A stretch of 64,000 bases of DNA from Variovorax terrae (lineage in GTDB: Bacteria > Pseudomonadota > Gammaproteobacteria > Burkholderiales > Burkholderiaceae_C). How positions within the stretch are numbered: position 1 is the first letter of the stretch; each line of letters begins with the position of its first letter. Shown here in pieces: positions 43,715 to 51,154 of the stretch. The DNA lies in NCBI RefSeq assembly GCF_022809125.1, contig NZ_JALGBI010000001.1, positions 2,604,001-2,668,000 of the forward strand, in the 5' to 3' direction. The notes beneath the pieces are model-generated. The model saw only the letters and a program-made list of their open reading frames with translations. It was not told the DNA's origin and did no database searches. Both the position numbers and the translations under genes were made by a program.

Positions 43715-45001
43715 TCAGGCGCCCGCGACCACTGTGCCGCAGACCTCGCCGAACCCGATGCGCGCGGCGCCGGCGCGCTCGCAGTAGCCGCGCATCACCA
43801 GCGTATCGCCGTCTTCGAGCCAGGCGCGGGTGTCGCCGCCGGGCAGCGCGAGCGGCTGCTGGCCGCCCAGCGTGAGTTCGAGCAGCGAGCCGGCCTCCTC
43901 GCGCGCCGGGCCCGACAGGGTGCCCGAGCCCAGCAGGTCGCCCGGCTGCAGATTGCAGCCGTTGACGGTGTGGTGCGCCACCAGCTGCGCAGGCGTCCAG
44001 TAGGCCGCCTGCCGAGTGCCGCCGCGCGTGAGCCGCATCGCGGGCCCGCCGGCCGCGCGCATCCTGGCCGTCTGCAGCCAGACTTCGAGCACGATGTCGA
44101 GCGCGCCGTGCGCGCGGTGGCCGGGCGCGTCGAGGTAAGGCAGCGGCGGCGGATCGCCGGCCGGCCGCTCGAAAGGCGCGCGAAACGGCGCCAGCGCCTC
44201 CATCGTCACGATCCAGGGCGACAGCGTGGTGGCGAAGTTCTTCGACAGGAACGGGCCGAGCGGCTGGTACTCCCAGGCCTGGATGTCGCGCGCCGACCAG
44301 TCGTTGAGCAGGCACACGCCAAACAGGTGCCGCTCGGCCTCGCCGATGCCGATGGGGCAGCCGGGCGCGTTGCCCGCGCCGACGAGGTAGCCCAGTTCCA
44401 GCTCGTAGTCGAGCCGCCGCGACGGCCCCAGCTCCGGCGCATCGGCCTCGCCCTTGAGCTGGCCCATCGGACGGCGGACCGCCTGGCCGCTCACGCCGAT
44501 CGACGACGCCCGCCCGTGGTAGCCGATCGGCACCCATTTGTAGTTGGGCAGCAGCGGGTTGTCGGGGCGGAACAGCCGGCCCACGGTGGTGGCGTGATGG
44601 ATGCCGGTGTAGAAATCGGTGTAGTCGCCGATGCGGCAGGGCACGGCCATCTCGGCCGCCGCCTGCGCCAGCAGCGCGGCCCGCCAGGCGCCCTCGGCGC
44701 CGCTGCCGGCGGCGAGGCCGCGCGAGAGCGCCTGGCGCAGCGCCCGGCGCTCGCCGGGATCGGCGGCCATCAGCCGGTTCATGTCGTCGGTTTCGGTGAG
44801 GCCGACGGCCCTCAGGTCCAGCACCTGGTCGCCGATGGCGACGCCGATGCGCCAGGCCTCGCCGCTGCCGGCGCGGCGAAAGCGCCCGAAAGGCAGGTTC
44901 TGGATCGGGAAGTCGCAGCCTGCGGCATTGGCCGAGGCGACCCAGCTGCACAGCGCCGGGTCATGCGTGGCGTTGAGGGTGGCGTCGAGTGCGTCGCTCA
45001 T
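43715..45001 (-). CDS. fahA: Fumarylacetoacetase
   Basis: This 428-residue enzyme splits fumarylacetoacetate into fumarate and acetoacetate at the end of homogentisate (tyrosine/phenylacetate) catabolism. It has the SH3-like N-terminal domain and the FAH core: DYTDFYTGIHHATTVGRLFRPDNPLLPNYKWVPIGYHGRASS near 125, ELELGYLVG near 200 and LLNDWSARDIQAWEYQPLGPFLSKNFATTLSPW near 230. It is the last gene of a four-gene run with Bug, cyclase and TetR. No homogentisate dioxygenase is nearby, so the enzyme may serve a different fumaryl-type product. Confidence 0.92.
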   Translation of the reverse strand: MSDALDATLNATHDPALCSWVASANAAGCDFPIQNLPFGRFRRAGSGEAWRIGVAIGDQVLDLRAVGLTETDDMNRLMAADPGERRALRQALSRGLAAGSGAEGAWRAALLAQAAAEMAVPCRIGDYTDFYTGIHHATTVGRLFRPDNPLLPNYKWVPIGYHGRASSIGVSGQAVRRPMGQLKGEADAPELGPSRRLDYELELGYLVGAGNAPGCPIGIGEAERHLFGVCLLNDWSARDIQAWEYQPLGPFLSKNFATTLSPWIVTMEALAPFRAPFERPAGDPPPLPYLDAPGHRAHGALDIVLEVWLQTARMRAAGGPAMRLTRGGTRQAAYWTPAQLVAHHTVNGCNLQPGDLLGSGTLSGPAREEAGSLLELTLGGQQPLALPGGDTRAWLEDGDTLVMRGYCERAGAARIGFGEVCGTVVAGA

Positions 45002-45007
45002 GAACCC

Positions 45008-45991
45008 TCAGTCGACCTTGATGTTCGCCTTGCGGATCACCGCGCCCCAGCGCTCGCCCTCGACCTGCAGGAAATGGCCGAAGTCTTCCGGGCCGCCGCT
45101 GGCCAGCCGCAATGCCTGGGCCTGCAGCAGCGCCTTGGTCTCGGGCACCTGCAGCGCCGCGCGCACCTCGGCGTTCAGCCGCTTCACGATGTCGGGCGGG
45201 GTCTTGCCCGGAGCCAGCATGCCGACCCAGCTCTGCACCTCGTAGCCCGGGTAGGTCTCGCCCACCGTGGGCACCTCGGGCAACTGCGCAATGCGCTCGC
45301 GCGTGGTCACCGCCAGCGCCTTCATCGTGCCGGCCTTGATGTGCGTCAGCACCGAGGGCGCGCTGACGAACATCACGTCCACGCGGCCGCCCAGCACGTC
45401 GGTGATGGCCGGCGCGCCGCCCTTGTAGGGCACATGGGTCATCTCCACGCCGGCGGTCGTCTTGAACAGCTCCGCCGCGAGCTGGTTGGAGCTGCCCGCG
45501 CCGGTGGAGGCGAAATTGAGCACGCCGGGCTTGCTCTTGGCCATCGCCACCAGCTCCTTGAGCGAGTTCGCCGGCGAGTCCTTGGGCACGACGACAATCA
45601 GCGGCGAGGTGCCCACCAGCGCCACCGGCGTGAGGTCCTTCTCGGAATCGAAGGACAGCTTGTAGAGCATCGGGTTCACGACATGGGTGTCGAACGCCAT
45701 CAGCAGCGTGTAGCCATCGGCCTTGGCCTTGGCGACCTGCGCGGTGCCGATGGAGCCGCCCGCGCCGGCCTTGTTGTCGATGACCAGGGGCTGGCCCAGC
45801 GAGGTGGTGAGCTTGGGCAGCATCGCGCGCGCCACGTTGTCCACGATGCCGCCGGCCGGAAAGGGCACGACGATCTGGATCGGCTTGGCGGGCCAGGTCT
45901 GCGCATGCAGCGCCGGCCCGGCCAGGGCGAGCGCGGCGGCGGCGAGACCGAAGCGCAGAGGCTGGCGGCGGGTGAGGCGGAATTCGTTCAC
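45008..45991 (-). CDS. Bug-family solute receptor (FAH operon)
   Basis: I start at GTG 45991, where AAGGAAA lies 6 nt upstream. The 327-residue product has a signal peptide ending ALHA-QTWPAKPI, then IVVPFPAGGIVDNVAR, DNKAGAGGSIGT, ADGYTLLMAFDTH and VPYKGGAPAITDVLGG. It ends 6 bp before the fumarylacetoacetase start, so both are translated from one transcript. Its ligand is probably an aromatic-ring-cleavage or related acid. Confidence 0.93.
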   Translation of the reverse strand: MNEFRLTRRQPLRFGLAAAALALAGPALHAQTWPAKPIQIVVPFPAGGIVDNVARAMLPKLTTSLGQPLVIDNKAGAGGSIGTAQVAKAKADGYTLLMAFDTHVVNPMLYKLSFDSEKDLTPVALVGTSPLIVVVPKDSPANSLKELVAMAKSKPGVLNFASTGAGSSNQLAAELFKTTAGVEMTHVPYKGGAPAITDVLGGRVDVMFVSAPSVLTHIKAGTMKALAVTTRERIAQLPEVPTVGETYPGYEVQSWVGMLAPGKTPPDIVKRLNAEVRAALQVPETKALLQAQALRLASGGPEDFGHFLQVEGERWGAVIRKANIKVD

Positions 45992-46028
45992 GGTGTGTTT
46001 CCTTGACGTTGCGTTTGAAAAAAATGCC

Positions 46029-46817
46029 TCAGGATTCCAGGATCGCCACGGCGCGGCACCAGCCGGCCGAACCATGCTTGATCTTGATCGGGAAGCAGCT
46101 CACGGTGAACCCGTGCGAGGGCAGCTGTTCCAGGTTGATGAGCTTCTCCATCTGGAAGTAGCCGATGTCGCGGCCGGCCTTGTGGCCTTCCCAGATCACG
46201 GAGGCGTCGCCAGTTTCGCGGAAGCGCTCGATCACGAACGGAAACGCGGGGTCCCAGCTGTAGGAGTCGGTGCCGACCACGCGCACGCCCCGCTCCAGCA
46301 GCCACAGCGTGGCGGCGCGGCCGAAGCCGCAGGCGCATTTCCAGTAGTTCTCCTCGCCGTGGCGCGCGCCGGCGCTGGTGTTGGCCAGCACGATGTCGAG
46401 CGGCTTGAGGGTGTAGCCGATGCGCTGGAGCTCGGCCTCGATGTCGGCGGGCGTGACCACGTAGCCGGCCTCGAAGTGGCGAAAGTCGAGCTTCACGCCG
46501 TCGCGCAGGCACCAGTCCAGCGGCACCTCGTCGATGCCCGGCGCCGGGCGGCCGCCCGGCGCCAGCGCGTGATCGCTGGTGGGGTGGTAGTGCCAGGGCG
46601 CATCCATGTGCGTGCCGGCGTGGGTGGACAGCGTCACCTGCTCCACGGCCCAGGCCTTGCCCTCGGGCATGTGCTCGGGCCCGACGCCGGGCAGCAGCTT
46701 GCCGAACAGCTCCCAGGAGGCGTCGTGGTCGGTGTAGTGGATCTTCGGCCGGTGGTGCGCGGGCGAAGTCGGCTTGTCTTCCAGGGTGACGGAAAGGTCG
46801 ATGATCTGGCGTGGCAT
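46029..46817 (-). CDS. Cyclase-family hydrolase (kynurenine-formamidase-like)
   Basis: This 262-residue protein carries the cyclase-family metal motif HAGTHMDAPWHY (His66, His70, Asp72, His76), the same zinc or manganese motif as bacterial kynurenine formamidases and isatin hydrolases. LSVTLEDKPTSPAHHRPKIHY opens the protein. Members hydrolyse amides, lactams or cyclic imides. It lies between the TetR gene and the Bug-fumarylacetoacetase pair. A pathway starting with ring or amide opening is likely; the substrate is unknown. Confidence 0.85.
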   Translation of the reverse strand: MPRQIIDLSVTLEDKPTSPAHHRPKIHYTDHDASWELFGKLLPGVGPEHMPEGKAWAVEQVTLSTHAGTHMDAPWHYHPTSDHALAPGGRPAPGIDEVPLDWCLRDGVKLDFRHFEAGYVVTPADIEAELQRIGYTLKPLDIVLANTSAGARHGEENYWKCACGFGRAATLWLLERGVRVVGTDSYSWDPAFPFVIERFRETGDASVIWEGHKAGRDIGYFQMEKLINLEQLPSHGFTVSCFPIKIKHGSAGWCRAVAILES

Positions 46818-46867
46818 GGGAGTCCTGTGGGAGAAAAGGCGGATCGGGAAAGCAGCCGGCGAACGAA

Positions 46868-47584
46868 TCAGGGCCGCGCGCGGATGCCGGCCGTGATGAA
46901 GGCCACCAGCTGCCGCACGATGGCCTGCGGGTCGTCGGTGTTGCACAGCCCGCCCGAGATGCGGTGCAGGCGGTGGTACTGCTGGTCGGAGTCGCTCACG
47001 ATGTACATCAGCGCCCCGATGGCAAAGGCATAGCGCCAGAACGCCTCCTCGCGCGGCAGTGCCGGCTCGGCCTGCAGCATGGCGTCGACGAAGCGGATCG
47101 CCAGCGCGTCGTACTGCTCGAAGATGGCGTGGTTGGTCGCCTCCTGCGGCAGCGCGCGCGCCTGAATCAACAGGCGGATCAACAGCCGCGGCTCGCCAGT
47201 GGCCTCGAAGCTCAGCCGCACCGGCGGCCCCACCAGCGCCTCCACCACCGCCTCCAGCCCGGGCGCCCCTTGCGCGCAGGCGCGGTCCAGCGCATCGAGC
47301 CGCAGTTGGTTGAGCGGCCCGGCCACCGCGCGCATCAGTTCCTGCACCAGGATCTCGCGGGAACCGAAGTGGTAGTGGATGGCCGCCACGTTCACGCCGG
47401 CCTTCTCGGTGATCTCGCGCAGCGACGCGGCCTCGAAGCCGCGCGCCGCGAACACCTGCAGCGCCGCATACAGGATGCGGGCGCGGGTGGCCTTCTCGTC
47501 GCCGAAGCGGGAGGGCGACAGGGGCACGCCGGGCGCGTTGCCGGGCTGGCGGGCGGCGCGGGTCTTGGGGGATGAGGCAGGCAT
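46868..47584 (-). CDS. TetR-family transcriptional regulator
   Basis: This 238-residue protein has a TetR helix-turn-helix at about residues 32-80 (TRARILYAALQVFAARGFEAASLREITEKAGVNVAAIHYHFGSREILVQEL) and a ligand domain after it. It heads the cyclase-Bug-fumarylacetoacetase run and probably represses that operon and itself. A matching operator-like inverted repeat lies 5 bp before its start codon. Confidence 0.9.
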   Translation of the reverse strand: MPASSPKTRAARQPGNAPGVPLSPSRFGDEKATRARILYAALQVFAARGFEAASLREITEKAGVNVAAIHYHFGSREILVQELMRAVAGPLNQLRLDALDRACAQGAPGLEAVVEALVGPPVRLSFEATGEPRLLIRLLIQARALPQEATNHAIFEQYDALAIRFVDAMLQAEPALPREEAFWRYAFAIGALMYIVSDSDQQYHRLHRISGGLCNTDDPQAIVRQLVAFITAGIRARP

Positions 47585-47588
47585 CAGG

Positions 47589-47610
47589 AATTCAAATTTA
47601 TGATTGAATT
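47589..47610. promoter_or_regulatory. AATTCAA-N8-TTGAATT inverted repeat, candidate TetR operator
   Basis: A perfect 7-bp inverted repeat lies 5 bp upstream of the TetR start codon in an AT-rich gap. This is the usual spot for an autoregulatory operator. It could also act on the divergent nitrobindin-like gene. Confidence 0.5.
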
Positions 47611-47746
47611 TTGTATTTGATTTTGGATTCGCCCGCTACGCATTTCCACTAATGGCCCGAAGCGGCTTGGTACCATCGGCCGGTTGCCTGGGCGGCGTCC
47701 TGGCGCAGATCGCCGACGGCCTTCACATTCACCCGAGGGATTGAGC

Positions 47747-48409
47747 ATGGAAAACTTCCCCAAAGACATCTACACGGAACCCGAGCCGGATGTGGACACG
47801 CTCGCAAACCTGGGGCCGCTCACCGGCATGGCCGGCATCTGGACCGGCACGCGCGGACTCGACGTCAACCCCAAGCCCGATGGCCCCGAAAAGCAGGCGT
47901 TCATCGAGCACATGGAGCTGCAGCCGATCGATGCCCAGACCAATGGGCCGCAGCTGTTCTACGGGCTGCGCTACCACACGCGGATCGTCAAGCCCGACGA
48001 CGTCGAGACCTTCCACGACCAGGTCGGCTACTGGCTGTGGGAGCCGGCGACGGGCGCCGTGCTCCAGACGCTGTCGATCCCGCGCGGACAAACGGCGATG
48101 GCGGCCGGCCGCACCACGGCTGATGCGAGGGAGTTTCGCCTCCAGGCGGTGCGAGGGTCCGAGACGAACGGCATCGTGTCCAACCCGTTCCTGGAGTACG
48201 CCTTCAGGACGGAGAGCTACACCATCACGGTGACGATCAACGTCGATGGAACCTGGTCCTACGAGCAGGACACCGTCCTGATCATCCCGGGACAAGCCGA
48301 GCCGTTCCACCACACGGACCGCAACACGCTGCGCAAGATCGGCGAGCCGACGCCCAACCCCACGGCGCAGGCGGCGGCTGCGAAGCGGGGAACACCGCAG
48401 GGGCGATAG
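47747..48409 (+). CDS. Nitrobindin/FABP-like heme-binding beta-barrel protein
   Basis: This 220-residue protein has the DUF1794/nitrobindin pattern: LTGMAGIWTGTRGLDVNP near residue 26, MELQPIDAQTNGPQLFYGLRYHTRI near 57, and DQVGYWLWEPATGAVLQTLSIPRGQTAMAAG near 92. PFHHTDRNTLRKIG near the C-terminus may place a heme-ligand His. Nitrobindins bind heme and nitric oxide; lipid-binding roles are also proposed. No operon partner is evident. Confidence 0.8.
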   Translation: MENFPKDIYTEPEPDVDTLANLGPLTGMAGIWTGTRGLDVNPKPDGPEKQAFIEHMELQPIDAQTNGPQLFYGLRYHTRIVKPDDVETFHDQVGYWLWEPATGAVLQTLSIPRGQTAMAAGRTTADAREFRLQAVRGSETNGIVSNPFLEYAFRTESYTITVTINVDGTWSYEQDTVLIIPGQAEPFHHTDRNTLRKIGEPTPNPTAQAAAAKRGTPQGR

Positions 48410-48433
48410 GACACCCCGAGCGGCTGGCCCGCG

Positions 48434-49051
48434 CTACCCGGCCTCGTCGGACTTGATGACCCAGAGCACCTGCGCCTGGCCCTTGCCGATGTTGCGGAAG
48501 AAGTGCGGCTGGCTGCTGTCGAACTGGAAGCTGTCGCCCTCGTTCAGCATGTGAATCTGGTCGCCCACGTGCAGCTCGAAGCTTCCCTGCAGCACGAGCC
48601 CGCCTTTTTCACCGATGCGGGACCAAGGCTCCGAGCCGGAGCCGCCCCCAGGCTCGATCACCAGCATCAACAATTCCAGGCCCGCGTGCCCTGAGGGCGA
48701 CAGCAGTTCCTTGGTCAGGCCGAGCTTGGGAAACGGCAGGCTGCGGCGGTGGGCGGCCCGCATGACGATCCCGTCGTCCTTGGGCCTTGCCGACTCCACC
48801 TCGAAGAACCGGGCCAGGGGAACCTCGAGCGCCAGGCGCAGGCGCTCCAGCGTCTTCAGCGAAGGGGAGGTCTGGCCGCGCTCGATGTGGCTGAGCATTC
48901 CCACGGACACCTGGCTGCGCAGGGACAGTTCGGCCAGGGTCATGCCCTTCTCCGCGCGAAGCTCGCGCAGCCGTGAACCGAGCTGGTTCAAGGTGGCGGA
49001 GGAAGCAGCCTCCTCGTCGGGCAAGGAGGCGGTCGGGTCAGTGGTCAGCAA
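48434..49051 (-). CDS. XRE-family regulator with cupin sensor domain
   Basis: This 205-residue protein combines an XRE helix-turn-helix (about 24-80, LRELRAEKGMTLAELSLRSQVSVGMLSHIERGQTSPSLKTLERL) with a C-terminal cupin (about 120-200, with EKGGLVLQGSFELHVGD and FDSSQPHFFRN). Such regulators sense small metabolites and are often autoregulated. It diverges from RidA and the monooxygenase-Bug genes and probably controls them through the palindrome at 49092. Confidence 0.9.
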   Translation of the reverse strand: MLTTDPTASLPDEEAASSATLNQLGSRLRELRAEKGMTLAELSLRSQVSVGMLSHIERGQTSPSLKTLERLRLALEVPLARFFEVESARPKDDGIVMRAAHRRSLPFPKLGLTKELLSPSGHAGLELLMLVIEPGGGSGSEPWSRIGEKGGLVLQGSFELHVGDQIHMLNEGDSFQFDSSQPHFFRNIGKGQAQVLWVIKSDEAG

Positions 49052-49091
49052 TTCGGCCCTCCCTGTTCAAGGCATCGCAAGCAGAAGGAAA

Positions 49092-49114
49092 ATTTCATTC
49101 TAGTTGAATGAAAT
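49092..49114. promoter_or_regulatory. ATTTCATTC-N5-GAATGAAAT operator-like palindrome
   Basis: A perfect 9-bp inverted repeat sits in the 181-bp, unusually AT-rich gap between the XRE-cupin gene and RidA. It lies 41 bp from the XRE-cupin start. XRE-cupin regulators bind palindromes of this sort, so it is the likely shared operator. Confidence 0.6.
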
Positions 49115-49232
49115 CTGGTGTTTTCCCTGATTCATCCTGAAAATTTCAATATCAGAATAAATTAAAGCTCAAAAGAAGCAAGATTTTCAATACGATCAAT
49201 CAACCACCCCAGCCTTCATGGAGACAGGCCTC

Positions 49233-49583
49233 ATGACGATTCAACGGTATGAAAGCGGACGGCGGCTCAGCCAGGCCCTGGTGCACGACGGCCGGGTGTT
49301 CATCAGCGGCCAGACCGCCGAAGACCTGTCGCAGGACATTGCCGGGCAGACCCGCGAAGTGCTGGACAGCATCGACCGGCTGCTGGCCGTCGCGGGCTCG
49401 GACAAATCCAAGGTCCTGTACGCCAACATCTGGCTGCGCCACGGCGAGCACTTCGACGCCATGAACCAGGTCTGGGAGGCCTGGGTGCCCGAGGGCTGCG
49501 CGCCCTCGCGGGCCACCGTGGGCTCGCCGCTCGTGGGGCCCGAGACGATGCTGATCGAGATCGCGCTGCAGGCCGCCGCCTGA
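49233..49583 (+). CDS. RidA-family protein
   Basis: This 116-residue protein begins at ATG 49233, with GGAGACAGG upstream; an in-frame ATG at 49218 is less likely. It fits the YjgF/RidA fold: VFISGQTAEDLSQDIAGQTREVLDSIDRLLAVAGSDKSKVLYANIWL and SRATVGSPLVGPETMLIEIALQA. RidA hydrolyses reactive enamine/imine intermediates; divergent relatives serve amine or aromatic catabolism. It opens a run with a small monooxygenase and a Bug receptor. Confidence 0.88.
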   Translation: MTIQRYESGRRLSQALVHDGRVFISGQTAEDLSQDIAGQTREVLDSIDRLLAVAGSDKSKVLYANIWLRHGEHFDAMNQVWEAWVPEGCAPSRATVGSPLVGPETMLIEIALQAAA

Positions 49584-49614
49584 CCCCGCCGCACCACCGC
49601 TTCAGGAGCCCGCC

Positions 49615-49953
49615 GTGATCAGCATCCACATCGAGTACGAGGCCCGGCCGGGCCGCTTTGACGAACTCGTCGCCCGCCTGCGCGAGGAATCCCAGACCTG
49701 CATCGACGAGGACGAAGGCTGCCTGCGCATGGAGCTGGGGGTTCCTGAGTCTGCCGAGGGCTGGGTCACGCTCAGCGAACTCTGGCGCGATGCCCAGGCG
49801 CTGGAAGACCACAAGAACAAGCCCGGGCACTCGCACACCTGGCAGGAGCCGCTGGTGGGGAGCAAGCGCGTGCGCGTGTCCAGGGTGATCGCCTCCCCCG
49901 GCAAACCGGCCGCCCCTCGCGGCCAGGCCCCCGCGACAAGGACGCCCACATGA
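49615..49953 (+). CDS. ABM-family small monooxygenase
   Basis: This 112-residue protein starts at GTG 49615, with CAGGAG upstream. It has the antibiotic-biosynthesis-monooxygenase dimer fold: ARPGRFDELVARLREESQTCIDEDEGCLRMELGVPE and WVTLSELWRDAQALEDHKNKPGHSHTW. Such proteins oxidise quinols or aromatic compounds without cofactor. It lies between RidA and a Bug receptor it overlaps by 4 bp (ATGA), so it likely acts on the imported compound. Confidence 0.83.
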   Translation: MISIHIEYEARPGRFDELVARLREESQTCIDEDEGCLRMELGVPESAEGWVTLSELWRDAQALEDHKNKPGHSHTWQEPLVGSKRVRVSRVIASPGKPAAPRGQAPATRTPT

Positions 49954-50963
49954 AAACCCCCTCCTCGCCCCCGAGCCTGGCCCGCCGGCGCATCGGCCGG
50001 TTTGCCGCCGCGCTGGCGCTCCTGCTGGGCTGCATCGGCCCCGCGGGCGCGGCCGACTGGCCCGCCAAGCCGATCCGCATGATCATCCCCTTCCCGCCGG
50101 GGCAAACCAGCAGCGACGTGTTCGGCCGGGCGCTGGCCGACCGCCTGAGCCGCGTGTTCGGCCAGCCGGTCTATGTGGAAAACCGCTCGGGCGCGGGCGG
50201 CACGGTAGGGGCCGACCTCGTCGCCAAGGCCCCGGCCGACGGCTACACCCTGCTGCTGGCCGCCAGCGGCACCATCACGATCGCGCCGACGCTGTATGGC
50301 GCCAGGATGCCCTTCAACGTGCAGGCCGACCTGCAGCCGGTCTCGCTGTTCGCGCTGGTGCCCTACATGCTGGTGGCGCCGCCCTCGGCCGGCGCGCGCA
50401 CTGCGCGGGATTTCGTGAAGCTGGCCAAGGCCAGGCCCGGCAGCCTCAACTTCGTCTCCTCGGGCAACGGCACCACCCCGCACCTGTGCGGCGAGGTGTT
50501 CCGCAAGCAGGCGGGCATCGACATCACGCACATCCCCTACAAGGGCGGCTCGGAGGCCACGGCCGACCTGCTGGCCGGCCGCGTGCAGCTCTACTGCGCG
50601 GGCGGGCCGAGCACCTACGGCTACGTCAAGGACGGCAGCCTGGTCGCCCTGGGGCTGACCACCGCGCGCCGCAGCGCCGTGCTGCCCGGCGTGCCGACGC
50701 TGGCCGAGCAGGGCATCACCGGCATGGACAACATCAACTCGTGGGTCGGGCTGCTGGCGCCCGCCAAAACGCCGCGGCCCGTGGTGGACCGCCTGTACGC
50801 GGAGATCAGCAAGATCATGGCCACGCCCGAGATGCAGGCCCTGGTGTCCAACCAGGCCGCCGAGCCCATGGCGCTCACGCCCGACGAGTTTGGCCGGCGC
50901 ATCCGCGAGGAGACCGCCTACTGGGCCAACGTGATCCAGACCACGCACGCCAAGACCGATTGA
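49950..50963 (+). CDS. Bug-family solute receptor (RidA-ABM operon)
   Basis: This 337-residue receptor overlaps the monooxygenase stop by 4 bp. It has a signal peptide ending AGA-ADWPAKPI, then MIIPFPPGQTSSDVFGR, ENRSGAGGTVGADLVAKAPADGYTLLL and IPYKGGSEATADLLAGR. The glycine loop (PPGQTSSDV) differs from the usual PPGGGxD, hinting at another ligand. A repeat copy follows its stop. Confidence 0.92.
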   Translation: MKTPSSPPSLARRRIGRFAAALALLLGCIGPAGAADWPAKPIRMIIPFPPGQTSSDVFGRALADRLSRVFGQPVYVENRSGAGGTVGADLVAKAPADGYTLLLAASGTITIAPTLYGARMPFNVQADLQPVSLFALVPYMLVAPPSAGARTARDFVKLAKARPGSLNFVSSGNGTTPHLCGEVFRKQAGIDITHIPYKGGSEATADLLAGRVQLYCAGGPSTYGYVKDGSLVALGLTTARRSAVLPGVPTLAEQGITGMDNINSWVGLLAPAKTPRPVVDRLYAEISKIMATPEMQALVSNQAAEPMALTPDEFGRRIREETAYWANVIQTTHAKTD

Positions 50964-50986
50964 GCCGGCCGCGCGCCGCAAAAACG

Positions 50987-51046
50987 GAAAATATCAGGGA
51001 AATACCGCCAATGTCCTCGTGCAGCGGTCATTTCTTGCTATCAAAA
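50987..51046 (-). repeat. Dispersed ~60-bp repeat, copy D
   Basis: On the minus strand this begins TTTTGATAGCAAGAA and continues ATGACC, then GCACGAGGACAT. It lies in the 191-bp gap between the convergent Bug and FAD-monooxygenase genes. Its TTGCTATC head (51035-51042) is mirrored by GATAGCAA at 51117-51124, suggesting a second, decayed head. Confidence 0.8.
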
Positions 51047-51154
51047 GTGAAGCGCGCCCAGGAACTCGGTGCGCCGGCATGGCAGGTGGCCCCGCCCCTG
51101 CCGGCCATCTCCGTGCGATAGCAAAGCCGCTGCCCCAGGCTAGGCGCGCGCGGC

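Noticed and set aside
51117..51140. A sixth full copy of the dispersed repeat starting GATAGCAAAG
   Set aside because: Only the first 10 or so bases match; after that it diverges, so I treat it as a possible inverted head of copy D.
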